From Isochrysis galbana (Eukaryota > Haptophyta > Isochrysidales > Isochrysidaceae): a stretch of DNA of 49,040 nt. A model generated the notes under the pieces. That model did not search any database. It was not told where the DNA came from and saw nothing but the letters and a program-made list of their open reading frames with translations. The translations under genes and the position numbers were made by a program. Positions 33,190 to 42,977 of the stretch are shown here, one piece after another. Each line of letters begins with the position of its first letter. Position 1 is the stretch's first letter. The stretch is taken from assembly GCA_018136815.1 (NCBI GenBank), contig CM030934.1:3630670-3679709 (forward strand), read 5' to 3'.

Positions 33190-33515
33190 GGCCGCCCCCC
33201 CGCGCGGGGGGGGGAGAGGCCAGCAGCTCGTCCGTCCGCGAGCGCCCAGCGGAGGGCTTCCCCCACGGCCCCCCCCCTCTCGCGAGGTGGGGCGAGCGGA
33301 GGGAGGCCTCATCAGCTTTCCCCCCGCGCGGAGAACGGCGGGCGGAGTCGTCCCCGGAGCCCTTTTCTCGAGGGGAATATTTCCCCCCGCGCGGGGAACG
33401 CTCGGCGGTCCTTCTTCCTGGTGCGTGGGCGGGCCTCTTGGCGGTCTCCCCGCGCCGGGGGGAAACTGCAGCTTCCTGACGGCGCCCCGCGGCGTTTTCC
33501 CCGCGCGGGGGACGA
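33190..33515. repeat. Array of GC palindromes (CCCCGCGCGGGG type)
   Basis: Palindromic cores of the CCCCGCGCGGGG kind recur near 33197, 33321, 33382, 33450 (imperfect) and 33499, mostly 50-70 bp apart, often preceded by TTT or TTC. Both strands therefore translate to repeats such as PRAGG and PPARG over hundreds of bases. A 359-residue minus-strand frame (33139-34218) crosses the array, but I see no known domain in it and do not call it a gene. From 33.58 to 34.5 kb nothing else is supported. Confidence 0.6.
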
Positions 33516-34517
33516 TCTGCGATTCCTGGAAATCGCCCGCGGCGTGGGACAGAGAAGACAGGCGGGCAGTTTTCTGCCACGATACAAGCGGGGAAGACGG
33601 GCAGTTATGCGAGGGGGAGATCGTATCTTGAACCGTCGAGATCGAATCTTCCCCATAGCAATGGCAGTCTTCCTGCTCGTGTTGAGCGAGTTGTGGAGAC
33701 CATGCCGGCCCGGGATGACCTTTCCGCGTGATGGCGTCCGAGGGGATTCGACGAGGATCGTCCTGCCCGGCGCCGTGGTGCAGAGCGGACGGCCGTTGCC
33801 TTCGCCGCACGACCCCCACAGCCGTAGAAGTAAGAGCTGAGGGGTGCTTGGAGTGATTCGATGTGGTAAAGTGTCCTTCCCACCCTTGAACTGGTGAATG
33901 CTTGCGGATCTGGTATCGGCCACCACTGAAGAATTTGTGTAGACTGACCATATTGTCCAGGTCCCACCAGTTGTGGGAACGTGTGGCCCGCTCGGCAGCC
34001 ACAAATTCGAAGGAAAGATTTTCATCGAATGCGTCGAGTCCATTCGATGATGTGTTGCACCCTTGAGCGTCGACGCGCGCGCTGGTGTCATGGAGATTGC
34101 GGTGACCTCTCGGCGGGGGTACCACGTTAGAACTTATAGCGTCGTATGACATCTTGTTAGCTAGCATTCCTAGCCACATACACCGGACGAGCCATGCGCC
34201 AACCGCGCACACCCCCATCGCGGGGTAGGGGCTCCGTTGCCGTCGAAGGGCTACGGTCCCGCAGCACTAAGGTTATACTAACACAACAATAAAACTCTGA
34301 CGCCTTTTGAATTCCATCGGGGATTCGAACAGTTACGCGAGTTCCGAGCCATTTGGCACAGAATATCGGAGACTACAAAAGTAGAGTACCAAAGCTAGTG
34401 GGACCGAGGCTGCGACGTTGCGACGTCTTGCGCAGGCAGGAGCTCCCTCTCCTGGACTTTCCTTTGACTTGACACACGCATGGTGGCAGCACGTGTGGGT
34501 CTAGCGGATCAGAGGAT

Positions 34518-35432
34518 ATGAGCACGCATTCACTGCCGTCGCTCACACCAACCGTCTTCAGCCGAGGTATGCGGGCTGAGTGGTCCGCCAAACACACCAG
34601 AGCAGACGATCTGTTCGGCGCATGCATTACGAACCTCGAGGGCGTGCTCTTCCACGGAGGAGAATACTACGTGGAAGTGAAGCGGAGGTCTATGCACAAT
34701 TGCGTCTCCACCATCGTCAGTCATGGCAAGTGCATCAATGGATTCGGCCGTGAGACCGATCAAAATGGCTTCTTCCACTTTGTCAGCTGCAGCGGCATCT
34801 TCTTACGGGTGGGCAAGATGGTGATGGACTACACGTGCCCCTCCTGGGTGGTGCATGCCACAGAAGACTATGAGATTCGCGTCCTGCGTCCGACAGGTGC
34901 GAGATACAAATTCAATTCGACACCCGACAACCTCTTTCATCGGCCCCTGCATCTCAAATGCGTTAGAGGTTGGTGCACGCCAGCCACCGTGTGCATTGAG
35001 GCGGACAAAGGAGTCTTTGACCCGTGGGAGCCTGGTGAAAGAATCAACCAGCCGGCGTATTGGAAAGCAGATCCACCGCAATTCGAGCACCAACTTCGGG
35101 CGCAAGGCTTCCGTACCGCCATCGTGTACTGGGTTGGCCACGTGCGCCCAATCTTGCAACAGTGCAGAGGCAACCACTCATGTGCACAAACGACCAAGGT
35201 GCTGGTGGACATGCGAGCTTATGGTGTGTCAGACGACTACTATCGTAATGGCTCCAAAATGGTCGCATGTCCGCCAGGGCACTCATATCATGTCGCCCAA
35301 AATGGTGTGATGCGCCCTTGTCTATGCGCCGAAGACGAGCGATTCTTGAACTGCAAGCAGCTAGAAACAACTCGTCATCCTGACGCTGAACTATGGGGGC
35401 CCTACGTACCCAATCTTACCACGTGGGCGTGA
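34518..35432 (+). CDS. Cys-rich protein of unknown function, possibly secreted or lumenal
   Basis: A continuous 304-residue frame with balanced composition and low simple-sequence content, unlike the shadow frames around it. It has many Cys (such as CVRGWCTPATVC and CLCAEDERFLNC), many Trp/Tyr, and N-glycosylation-type sites (NST, NHS, NGS, NLT). These suggest a folded extracellular or Golgi-lumen domain. I see no signal peptide at the first Met, so an upstream exon may be missing. I do not recognise the family. Confidence 0.55.
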   Translation: MSTHSLPSLTPTVFSRGMRAEWSAKHTRADDLFGACITNLEGVLFHGGEYYVEVKRRSMHNCVSTIVSHGKCINGFGRETDQNGFFHFVSCSGIFLRVGKMVMDYTCPSWVVHATEDYEIRVLRPTGARYKFNSTPDNLFHRPLHLKCVRGWCTPATVCIEADKGVFDPWEPGERINQPAYWKADPPQFEHQLRAQGFRTAIVYWVGHVRPILQQCRGNHSCAQTTKVLVDMRAYGVSDDYYRNGSKMVACPPGHSYHVAQNGVMRPCLCAEDERFLNCKQLETTRHPDAELWGPYVPNLTTWA

Positions 35433-35980
35433 ATCAGTTGCGAGCCTCGTAATGTTTAGCCGCCTCGTACATCAAGAGGTGTTGCAACGTGTTGGACGCC
35501 ACGTTCGCGATGCCCATGGCCCATTAGGCATTAGGGCCAGGTCAATCACTCTTTACACGTTGCTTAATGCAAGTATGGGGTGGCTGCTCGATAATGAAAA
35601 TAGAAGATCTGCGCGTTAGAACCACTACTGCCACTTTAAAAATCTGAAGGTTCAGGGCTAGACACCTATTCCTAGACTAGTATCTAGTATCTTCTATATC
35701 TTCTACCTCCCATCCTCAACTAAGTTTATACTTAGTTCGCCCATGGGCCATGGGGGGCACGAGCCCTCTCTCTCCACTCCTCCCCTGCTCTAGGGGGGAA
35801 ACCACCCACCCTCCTAGCATGCCTGATGCCTGATGGATTGCCAAGAGCACACTGCCCTGCTAACCCATTCCTCTCCTCACTCCTCACAGGCCCGCCTGAC
35901 TCGCCCGCCCTGGCCTGTCGTCTGTCGTTTGTCGTGGCCAGCCCATTGCTCTGACCAACCCCTCCTCCGCCTCCCCCTAG
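35433..35980. other. Gene-free stretch
   Basis: Mostly AT-mixed to CT-rich sequence. About 25 bp at 35612-35636 (GCGTTAGAACCACTACTGCC) resembles the tail end of the SINE-like family. The last 30 bases form a pyrimidine tract ending CCCCTAG, a good intron acceptor for the exon at 35981. Confidence 0.45.
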
Positions 35981-36268
35981 GACCCTGATGAGGACCCCCC
36001 AGCCACCAGCCAGCTACTTATGCTGCTGAGGCCGCAGAGGTCGCCAGTTGAGCGCCCGAAGTGAGTGGTGTCGCAGATTTGGCAACCAGTGGTGAGTCAG
36101 GCGCTCTCCGGCTGGGCTCCTTCAGAAGGCGAAGGCTTAGTGTCCCGCATTCCCAGTGTTGCGGGAGTGCTGCAGCTTACGAGAGTGCTGCAGCGAGCGA
36201 CGAACGGCCCGGATGCTGCCGGGGCAGCAGAGGTGGCGCTACAACACCTACTGTCGGCCGGCTCTTAA
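35981..36268 (+). pseudogene. Terminal exon-like segment with one in-frame TGA
   Basis: After a strong acceptor-like tract (CTCCGCCTCCCCCTAG) the frame reads DPDEDPPATSQLLMLLRPQ and RSPVERPK. It then has a single TGA (36062-36064) and continues in the same frame for 67 codons (for example LTRVLQRATNGPDAAG and ALQHLLSAGS) to TAA. Both halves look protein-like. Options: a stop and a chance downstream frame, a pseudogene, a selenocysteine codon, or an undetected small intron. I could not identify the protein or find upstream exons. Confidence 0.35.
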
Positions 36269-36799
36269 CGCCTGCTATCCGACATCGCCCCTTTTCCCTC
36301 ATCTCCTCCTCTTCTGCCTTCCCCCCATCGTTAATTTGTCTTCGAACTATCCGTAAACTGATAGGGTCACATGGAGCGCGCGCCGCTCACCGCTTGTTTA
36401 CGGCATATCAACGGGAGGACACCCCGCGCGGCAAGCAAACACCGCGAAAGTGCGGCAGCGGACGAAGAAAGGCCGAAGGGCGGGGGCCGAGACCCCCCGG
36501 GGACAATATGAGAAAGTATAGAAGCCGATTTACGTTCGTCTGCCACAGGAACACCCAGCAACAGGTCTGCCCCAGCCCGCCCCTTGCGCTGCTTGGCCCG
36601 TCGTAGTGCACGCGCCCCCCCCCCCCCCCCCCGATACCGATACCAATAAAGACAAAGGAATGAAGGGGGTAGTGTAAAGGGAGTGAGTGTTCTGGGGTAT
36701 AGGCGATGGCGTGAGTCGGTACCGTGAGTGCGTGGTCTTTATAGCTAGCGGTAGTAGCCTGAATCTTTAGAAGTTTTCTTTTGACACCGCCTTCTCCTC
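36269..36799. other. Gene-free stretch with C homopolymer
   Basis: Includes a run of about 20 C at 36612-36632. No protein-like frame or RNA gene recognised. Confidence 0.5.
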
Positions 36800-36900
36800 T
36801 GCTGACTGCTGACGGCTGACGGGCTTCAGCCCGTCAGCGCGTCACCGCCGCGCCTACCGCCGGCTTCGCTCCCTCCTCATTGCCCTCAGACCCAATGGCC
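36800..36900 (+). repeat. Hairpin-bearing dispersed repeat, copy 2
   Basis: The same perfect stem, GCTGACGGGC / GCCCGTCAGC with a TTCA loop (36815-36838), and the same downstream block as 19432-19550, with several substitutions. Confidence 0.8.
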
Positions 36901-37164
36901 AATGGGCATTCATTGGCAATGGTCAATGGATGGGTCTGCCGCCCAATTCGCGGAATCAATTCGTGAGACTGCGGGAGGCGGGAGGGCATGCACCTACATG
37001 AACATGACGAAGGAGGACATGACGACATCTGCGCGGCGGCGGCGGCGGGGCGGGGCGCGGGGGGCGGGGGCGGGCGGCGGCCGGGGAACTGGCTTTTGAC
37101 GCCCGAGAGGCGATAAGATACTACACTACAATTATACATTCAAACTATTGTTATAGTTTGAACT

Positions 37165-37992
37165 ATGGAGCGTGCCGCGACCGCTCCCAAGCCCCAGGCG
37201 ACCCTCGCCACCGCGCCCCACTTGGGACGCCCCATGCCGCCCGAGGCGGCTCGTCAGAAAGCCCTCTCAGAGCCCATCCAACCCATCCAAACCACACCCG
37301 CGCAAGCGCGCGGGGTGGCGAGCACTGGCACCGAAAAGGTTGCCACCATGGCTCTGCGCATCATGCAGGGGGTCTTTGAGACCCCCTCCTACAGTGGGAA
37401 ACCTTCCCACCCCAAGAGCACCTCATGTGGGAGGGTAGCTCAGCTGCCCTCCCCATGGTGGAAACCTCTACCATCAGTGCACCCAACATGGGAGGGCACT
37501 TCACAACCATCAACCCCATACGGAGAGCACCCCATGCCTCTGTTTTCCAACTTGTTGACACAATTCTCGTCTTCACCCCACTCTTGTGGGCCACTAGTAC
37601 CAATCACTCAGTGCCCTGCCTTGGGCCCTCTTTCAACACTAGACTCCCTCTCCCACTCCCCCTTCACACTTCAACCAACCCAAACAGCACGAACCCCCCC
37701 GCCCTCTGTTCAAAGCACCAAAAATTTCAATTCAAGACACATGTTGATACACTATACACTTCCCATTTTCACCCCGCGCTTGTGGGCCACAAGTACCTAC
37801 AACCCAGTGCCCTGCCTTGGGCCCTCTTTCAACACTTCACTCCATCTCCCATTCCCTCATCCCACTACAACCAACCCAAGAAGCACAAACCTCCTCGCCC
37901 TCGGTTTCAAACACCAAAAATTTCGACTCAAGACCAGAGGGAGGACATGTCTTGAGGCGGCGTCGCTGCCCATGCCTAGCGCAAGGGTATAG
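37165..37992 (+). CDS. ORF of the retroposon-like element, unknown protein
   Basis: 275 residues beginning MERAATAPKPQATLATAPHL, Pro/Ser/Thr-rich with no reverse transcriptase, nuclease or zinc-finger motif. Its second half comes from a tandem duplication of about 196 bp (starts near 37549 and 37745). This produces two similar protein blocks, each with CxxLGPSFNTS/CPALGPLSTLD-type text. The start is shared with other family members, which argues that this ATG and frame mean something in the family; the downstream part may not be translated. Confidence 0.35.
   Translation: MERAATAPKPQATLATAPHLGRPMPPEAARQKALSEPIQPIQTTPAQARGVASTGTEKVATMALRIMQGVFETPSYSGKPSHPKSTSCGRVAQLPSPWWKPLPSVHPTWEGTSQPSTPYGEHPMPLFSNLLTQFSSSPHSCGPLVPITQCPALGPLSTLDSLSHSPFTLQPTQTARTPPPSVQSTKNFNSRHMLIHYTLPIFTPRLWATSTYNPVPCLGPSFNTSLHLPFPHPTTTNPRSTNLLALGFKHQKFRLKTRGRTCLEAASLPMPSARV
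37549..37940 (+). repeat. Tandem duplication, about 196 bp x 2
   Basis: Landmarks TTCACCCC, CTTGTGGGCCAC, GTGCCCTGCCTTGGGCCC and CACCAAAAATTTC recur in order at an offset of 196 bp, with perhaps 15 percent divergence. Confidence 0.85.
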
Positions 37993-38305
37993 CGCCTCCA
38001 CTCAAACATCTCCTTCCCCAAAGCTCCTCTTTGAGGAGTTGCTCCTCACCCTCCCATTAGGCCCCCTTGCCTGCGAGACCAGAACAGGATCCTGGCGTGG
38101 GGGGCTGTTTGAGTGTGGAGGGAGGGGTGCTCCGGCTAGCGCAGGTAGTAAGCTAGTGAAGAGCTGGGTGGCATAAGGGGGAAGGGTGCTTGCGCTCGCC
38201 GCGGCAGGGAGTCCTGTCTTGTGTGCGCGCTAGTCCCGTTCCTTTGCCGCGCCGCGACCCATAAAAATTTGTTAAAAATTTAAAATTTACACTACAATTA
38301 TACAT

Positions 38306-38730
38306 TAAGATTAAGAAAACAGTATAGAACCTGAACCTAGTACTACTAAATAGAAATAGTAGCAAGACCGCACGGCTTCTAAGAAAAAGAAACCCAACAT
38401 AAGAAACCATCTATCGGCTTATGTAGATAATGAAGAAGGCAAACATCCCTGTCTTCTTAATGGTGCACCCTTACTGTAGTAGTGTAGTAGGCCGTCGTCG
38501 AAAAATAAAACATTGTACCGCCGACACCAGCCTCCACCGACATCGGCAGTTGCAGTGGTTCTAAATTCAGGTACTCCGTACATTATAATCTCACTATCAC
38601 GCCGGACATTCTTGCTCGAGCGCCGCTCTCTCCCTGTCCCCCCCCCCCCCACCCCACCCCTCTTCCTCTCTCTCCCTCCCTCCCTCCCTCCCCCCCCCTC
38701 CCCCCCCTCTCTCCCTCTCTCTCTCTCTTC
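38306..38730. other. 5' flank of the SGNH-like gene
   Basis: After about 330 bp without features there is a long C/CT tract (38640-38729) that ends directly at the ATG of the next gene. The same arrangement is seen at FANCM. It could serve as a pyrimidine-rich initiator/5' UTR. Confidence 0.45.
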
Positions 38731-40872
38731 ATGGCGGAGCCTCTCGTCACCTCGCAACTCACCTATGCGCTGCAGAGGGCTCAGGCGGCGGTGGCTGTGC
38801 TGAAGGAGGACCTCCTCGCCGCGCAATCGAGCGATGCGTACAACCTCAGCCACCGCTTCTTCTCTCTCGAGCCGCTGCCCACGGTGGGCTGGGGGATCAC
38901 TTCGGCCTTCCCGGGGCTCTGCAGAGACAAGGTGAGAGGAGATGGGGGTTGGGCGTAAGGGTGGGGACACGGGCGGAGGCAGCGTGGAAGAGAGGGGAGG
39001 TCTATCTGACCACAGAGGAGAGGCAGTTTTCCGCAGGCTTCACGGAGATGGAGGGGAAGGGCTGGGGCTGGTGGAGAGGCCATCGGCGGCAGCGGGCGAT
39101 CTCCTCTAACGGACGTGCCTCGCGGCCATCGAGGTCGAATCGAGCAATGACTCCAGACTCCTTGACGCAAGTAGGAGGCGGGCTCCGTGTTCCACACAAC
39201 GCTGTACGCCGCCAAGCCCAAACATGAGACATGGCTCGGAAAGTTCGATCTTCATCGGCGCCAGCCGGCGGAGTGGGCACCTGTCGGGCTGCCGATTGCC
39301 TCAACCCTACAGGTCGCCTGCCCCAGTCGGTCTAAGGCGGTGCCGCTGTGGCTGAGTCCTCAGGCGATCCAGATGGCGGCAGCACTCACCAAAAGTCGAG
39401 CACTTTGTGCTGTGGTCCGTGTGGAGGCGATCAACCTGCCGCTCGATGATGTGACTCGCAGCTTTGCGTCCAGAGAGGCGATGTCTGACTATGGATGCCG
39501 TAGGTTGGCAGTCCCCAGCGGGCTCGAGCAGGAACCTCTTCCACCCAGCTGTCTCTACATCAACGCGCCTGATCTCCAATCGGCAAGTTCGTTGGCGAGC
39601 ACACTATGCAACCCTCGACGCAACGCTACGGGTGGCAAAGAAGTTTTCCCAGTATCGAGAGATGCCTCTCTCGTGGAGCATGAGGTAGCTGGGGCCACGT
39701 CTTTGAATCATGACTTGGCAGTGGCAAATCTCGTCCCACGAATCTGCCGCCACGCCGAGCGCTCACATTACCATGCTCGGAAGGTAGAGAGCGGCTCTCA
39801 GCAGCGGCCTCGCTGGTTGCGCATCATGGGCGACAGTGTGACTTGGAATCTGGTTCCACTCATAAGGCAGGTAGGTGCTATAAGACAGGTAGAAGCTAGC
39901 AGTAAGCTAAAAATTGTGGTGGCCGCCGCACGAACACCTCACACAGCCAACACCTCATGAAGTCAATCAGTCGGTACATCGCCCGAATTCAATCTCCCGG
40001 TGCTCCAATTTTACGCTTGCATAGCAACACCGGTAAAGCTCTCGGAGACGCTTGTGTAGCGGCTCGCTCGTGCAGGGGCGCCTTCACAAGCTCGAGTCCT
40101 CCTATCATGTGCGCTCCCTCCGCAGGCCTTCCCTTTGTTTCAAGCCAACATTGCTATCGCACACGAGCACAGAAAGACTGGCCCTCCTCGTTACGTGGCT
40201 TGGACAAACGCCAACAAGAGCGTCTTGATAACGTACGAATACTACGCAGATGACGGCCAAGGTCCACGGGCAAGAGTTGCTGGTCCACTAGGTGCGCGCG
40301 CTTATTGCACACTATTCCCACACAATTTACACGCCCCTACACCATTGGGCGTCAGTCTTCTGATGGGCCAATGTTCCCGGTCCACAGCAACCTCAGCAGC
40401 ACCAAATCTCCCCGAGACCTTGTTGCACCTACTGGTTCAAGCGGGGGCGCCTATGGTGTACTTCTCTTTCGGTTCGCACGCCCCGAACGTCGGCGGAGAT
40501 GCTACTGCGGAAGAACGTTTCCGCAGCGGGATCGAAGTGTTGTTGCAACATCTTCCGAACGAATCGCGCATCCTACTTGCACTCGAGACGGCCCGGGGGC
40601 TCGGTGTGCCTTCACGCTTCTCGCCAATAGGCGCCTCATGCCAAGGTACAAATACACGCGTACGAGCACGGGGCCTTGCAGCAGCGCGCGCACTCAATGC
40701 CGCCTGCATCCGATACCCTCTACGTTGTGGCGTCGTCGACCTTTTCTCTGGATCACTGCCCTACATATTCAACTCCACCATGTTCAAGCGTGGCGATCCC
40801 GTCCACCCAAAGCACCCTCACGATTGGGTAAAGGCGCCACTCGCAACAGCGTTCCGTGAGCTGTTGTTTTAG
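38731..40872 (+). CDS. SGNH/PC-esterase-like hydrolase or acyltransferase
   Basis: Three exons join in phase 0: 38731-38931, 39175-39870, 40126-40872 (547 residues). Donors are GTGAGA and GTAGGT; acceptors AAGTAG and CCGCAG. The candidate nucleophile is Ser288 in IMGDSVTWNL, and the catalytic Asp-x-x-His pair is DPVH at 523-526. Spacing and order fit SGNH enzymes of the PC-esterase class, which add or remove acyl groups on wall polysaccharides or glycoproteins in the secretory pathway. The middle block MVYFSFGSHAP may carry the oxyanion Gly. I see no signal peptide or membrane helix at the chosen Met, unusual for that class, so a different first exon is possible. The exon 1 to exon 2 junction is the least certain. 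Confidence 0.6.
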
Positions 40873-41004
40873 TTGCGGCGAGAGCTGCGGACATCTATAT
40901 GAGTCAAAGTTTTAGAACATGTTTTGTGCTACAACGTACCCCTTCCTTACAAGTACAGAGATTGTCATGATGTGTACGCCCTAATTGTCATTCATGTGTA
41001 CGCC

Positions 41005-41663
41005 CTAGGAAACTGTGCCTAAATTGTGCATTGTGCCAGCCCATGCGGAGGGTGCTTGAATAGCTGACTTGTCGGCCCGCGCCGAAGGCCGAAGGTCGCG
41101 TTCCGTCGCTCCGTCGCATATAAGGCAGGCTTGTTGGTGTGAGACGCAAATTCCTCCTTTTGGTTGCTTCCCGGGGGGTCCGGCGCTCGCGCGCGGGAAC
41201 GCGCAGACGATCGTGCACACGCCATCCTTCCAAGCGTTTGGGTAGTCGTGCGAGCGGTTGCACGCCTTGCCCATGATGTTCATGGGGCATTTCCCGTTAG
41301 GGAAACGTTTGCATAACTGCATAATTCCGGTGCGTTCGGGTTCATAGCCGCTCTTGGTTGGACGGTCTTCTTTGGAGGCGCCGTGCGCTTACGCTCCTCG
41401 CGCTCAAGGCGCGCGGCTTTCTCCTCCGCGCACACGCAGATGCGCAAAGGTGGTTGGAACGCTAGGGCGTATCCTTTGTTGTAGCCCTTGCAGCCCTTGG
41501 GCCCCGCGTGGATGGCGCTTAGGTTCTTGATGTCGGCCCGCCGAGCTCGCGACAGTTGCGGACGGCGTACTCGATGGGGTATGGGGTAGGGGGCTCCGTT
41601 GATGGTGAGGAGGATCTTGCGTGGAAAGTCGAACGAGGCGAACGAGCCTTGCTTGGGGGTCAC
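41005..41663 (-). pseudogene. CCCH-like zinc-finger ORF with frameshift
   Basis: The minus strand first reads a basic protein (MTPKQGSFASFDFPRKILL, later EEKAARLEREERKR) to PNAPELC, then stops. An overlapping frame continues as LCKRFPNGKCPMNIMGKAC and NRSH, a Cys-x7-Cys-x8-Cys-x3-His arrangement, and later CLICDG. At the switch (about 41310-41324) TTATGCA is duplicated 8 nt apart (TTATGCAGTTATGCA). Removing one repeat would put both parts in one frame, so a small tandem duplication probably broke the gene. It could be a retroelement gag-like protein or a host zinc-finger gene. Confidence 0.4.
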
Positions 41664-41692
41664 GTAGAGGAGGTAAACCTCCTTCTTGCCTT

Positions 41693-41755
41693 GACGGATT
41701 GGAGGTTACGGATGGAACAGGAGGGACCGGACGGGACGGAAGGTAGGCGGCGAGG
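41693..41755 (+). repeat. Dispersed repeat fragment
   Basis: GACGGATTGGAGGTTACGGA through GGAAGGTAGGCGGCG matches 48714-48775 with few differences. Confidence 0.8.
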
Positions 41756-41905
41756 CCGCGTTCCATCGAATATGGGACAGACTTGTTTGAGCCATCGACT
41801 GTCCCCACCCCTGCGGCGCACCTGTGCAGTGTAAACTTAGTATATAAGTATAGTTTAAAGTTAGTATACATCCTGTCCAACATCAGGTTCAAATCAGCTC
41901 TTGGT

Positions 41906-42973
41906 CTACCACCGGCATTGGGGAGGAGGAGACGGAGGAGGAGGAGACGGAGGAGGAGGAGACGGAGGAGGAGGAGACGGAGGAGGGGGAGAGGGAGGAG
42001 GGGGAGAGGGAGGGGGAGGAGATGGAGGAGGCGGCGAGGGCGGCGGTGGAGATGGAGGAGGCGGCGAGGGCGGCGGTGGAGATGGAGGCGGCGGCGAGGG
42101 TGGTGGTGGAGATGGAGGAGGAGGAGAGGGAGGCGGCGGCGAGGGTGGTGGTGGAGATGGAGGAGGAGGAGAGGGTGGTGGTGGTGAGGGAGGAGGAGGA
42201 GGAGAGGGAGGAGGAGGAGAGGGAGGCGGTGGGGAGGGAGGAGGCGGCGAGGGCGGCGGTGGAGACGGAGGCGGCGGCGAGGGCGGTGGTGGAGATGGAG
42301 GTGGTGGAGACGGAGGTGGCGGAGATGGCGGAGGTGGAGATGGCGGAGGTGGAGACGGAGGAGGCGGCGAGGGAGGAGGTGGCGAGGGTGGAGGTGGAGA
42401 TGGAGGAGGTGGAGATGGAGGAGGCGGCGAGGGAGGAGGAGGAGAGGGAGGAGGAGGAGAGGGAGGAGGAGGAGAGGGAGGTGGCGGAGAGGGAGGAGGA
42501 GGAGAGGGAGGTGGCGGAGAGGGAGGTGGCGGAGAAGGAGGCGGTGGAGATGGTGGTGGCGGCGAGGGTGGTGGCGGCGAGGGCGGCGGCGGAGATGGAG
42601 GAGGCGGCGAGGGCGGTGGTGGCGAGGGCGGCGGTGGAGAGGGCGGCGGTGGCGAGGGTGGAGGCGGCGAGGGGGGAGGCGGCGAGGGCGGCGGTGGAGA
42701 GGGCGGCGGTGGAGAGGGTGGAGGCGGCGACGGCGGCGGGGGCGACGGGGGAGGAGGAGACGGCGGCGGCGGCGAGGGAGGAGGAGGAGAGGGCGGTGGC
42801 GGAGATGGCGGTGGCGGCGATGGTGGTGGTGGCGAGGGCGGCGGTGGCGAGGGCGGCGGTGGAGACGGAGGAGGCGGCGAGGGTGGAGGCGGCGACGGTG
42901 GCGGTGGCGAAGGCGGTGGCGGCGACGGTGGTGGTGCACGGCGGCGGCAGGCCACCGCGGGGGAGCCGCACAT
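41906..42973 (-). CDS. Pro4-Ser repeat protein (hydroxyproline-rich glycoprotein type)
   Basis: The minus strand encodes MCGSPAVACRRRAPPPSPPP and then about 65 PPPPS units, ending PPPQCRW. All six frames are open here because the unit is 15 bp, so an open frame proves nothing. However, differences between units fall almost entirely at third positions of this frame: CCG, CCT, CCA, CCC for Pro and TCG, TCT, TCC, TCA for Ser. That pattern indicates past selection on the Pro4-Ser protein. Such repeats are prolyl-hydroxylated and arabinosylated in walls and extracellular matrix of algae and plants. No signal peptide is visible; a short upstream ORF (42978) ends just before it. Confidence 0.5.
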   Translation of the reverse strand: MCGSPAVACRRRAPPPSPPPPSPPPPSPPPPSPPPPSPPPPSPPPPSPPPPSPPPPSPPPPSPPPPSPPPPSPPPPSPPPPSPPPPSPPPPSPPPPSPPPPSPPPPSPPPPSPPPPSPPPPSPPPPSPPPPSPPPPSPPPPSPPPPSPPPPSPPPPSPPPPSPPPPSPPPPSPPPPSPPPPSPPPPSPPPPSPPPPSPPPPSPPPPSPPPPSPPPPSPPPPSPPPPSPPPPSPPPPSPPPPSPPPPSPPPPSPPPPSPPPPPSPPPPSPPPPSPPPPSPPPPSPPPPSPPPPSPPPPSPPPPSPPPPSPPPPSPPPPSPPPPSPPPPSPPPPSPPPPSPPPPSPPPPSPPPQCRW

Positions 42974-42977
42974 CGAG

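Larger units (their letters stand above)
37141..38287 (+). mobile_element. Retroposon-like insertion with 19-bp target duplication (MERA-TAP family)
   Basis: TACACTACAATTATACATT occurs perfectly at 37122-37140 and 38288-38306. The 1,147-bp interval starts CAAACTATTGTTATAGTTT (stem AAACTAT/ATAGTTT, loop TGTT) and an ORF begins 24 bp in. It ends in A/T-rich DNA (AAAAATTTGTTAAAAATTTA). Long variable target duplications with an A/T-rich 3' end indicate LINE-mediated insertion. Related 5' ends occur at 21429 (minus) and 48514 (plus). Confidence 0.75.

Noticed and set aside
33139..34218. 359-residue minus-strand frame
   Set aside because: A large part comes from the GC palindrome array and the transposon end; the remainder has no motif I know. 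Not enough support.
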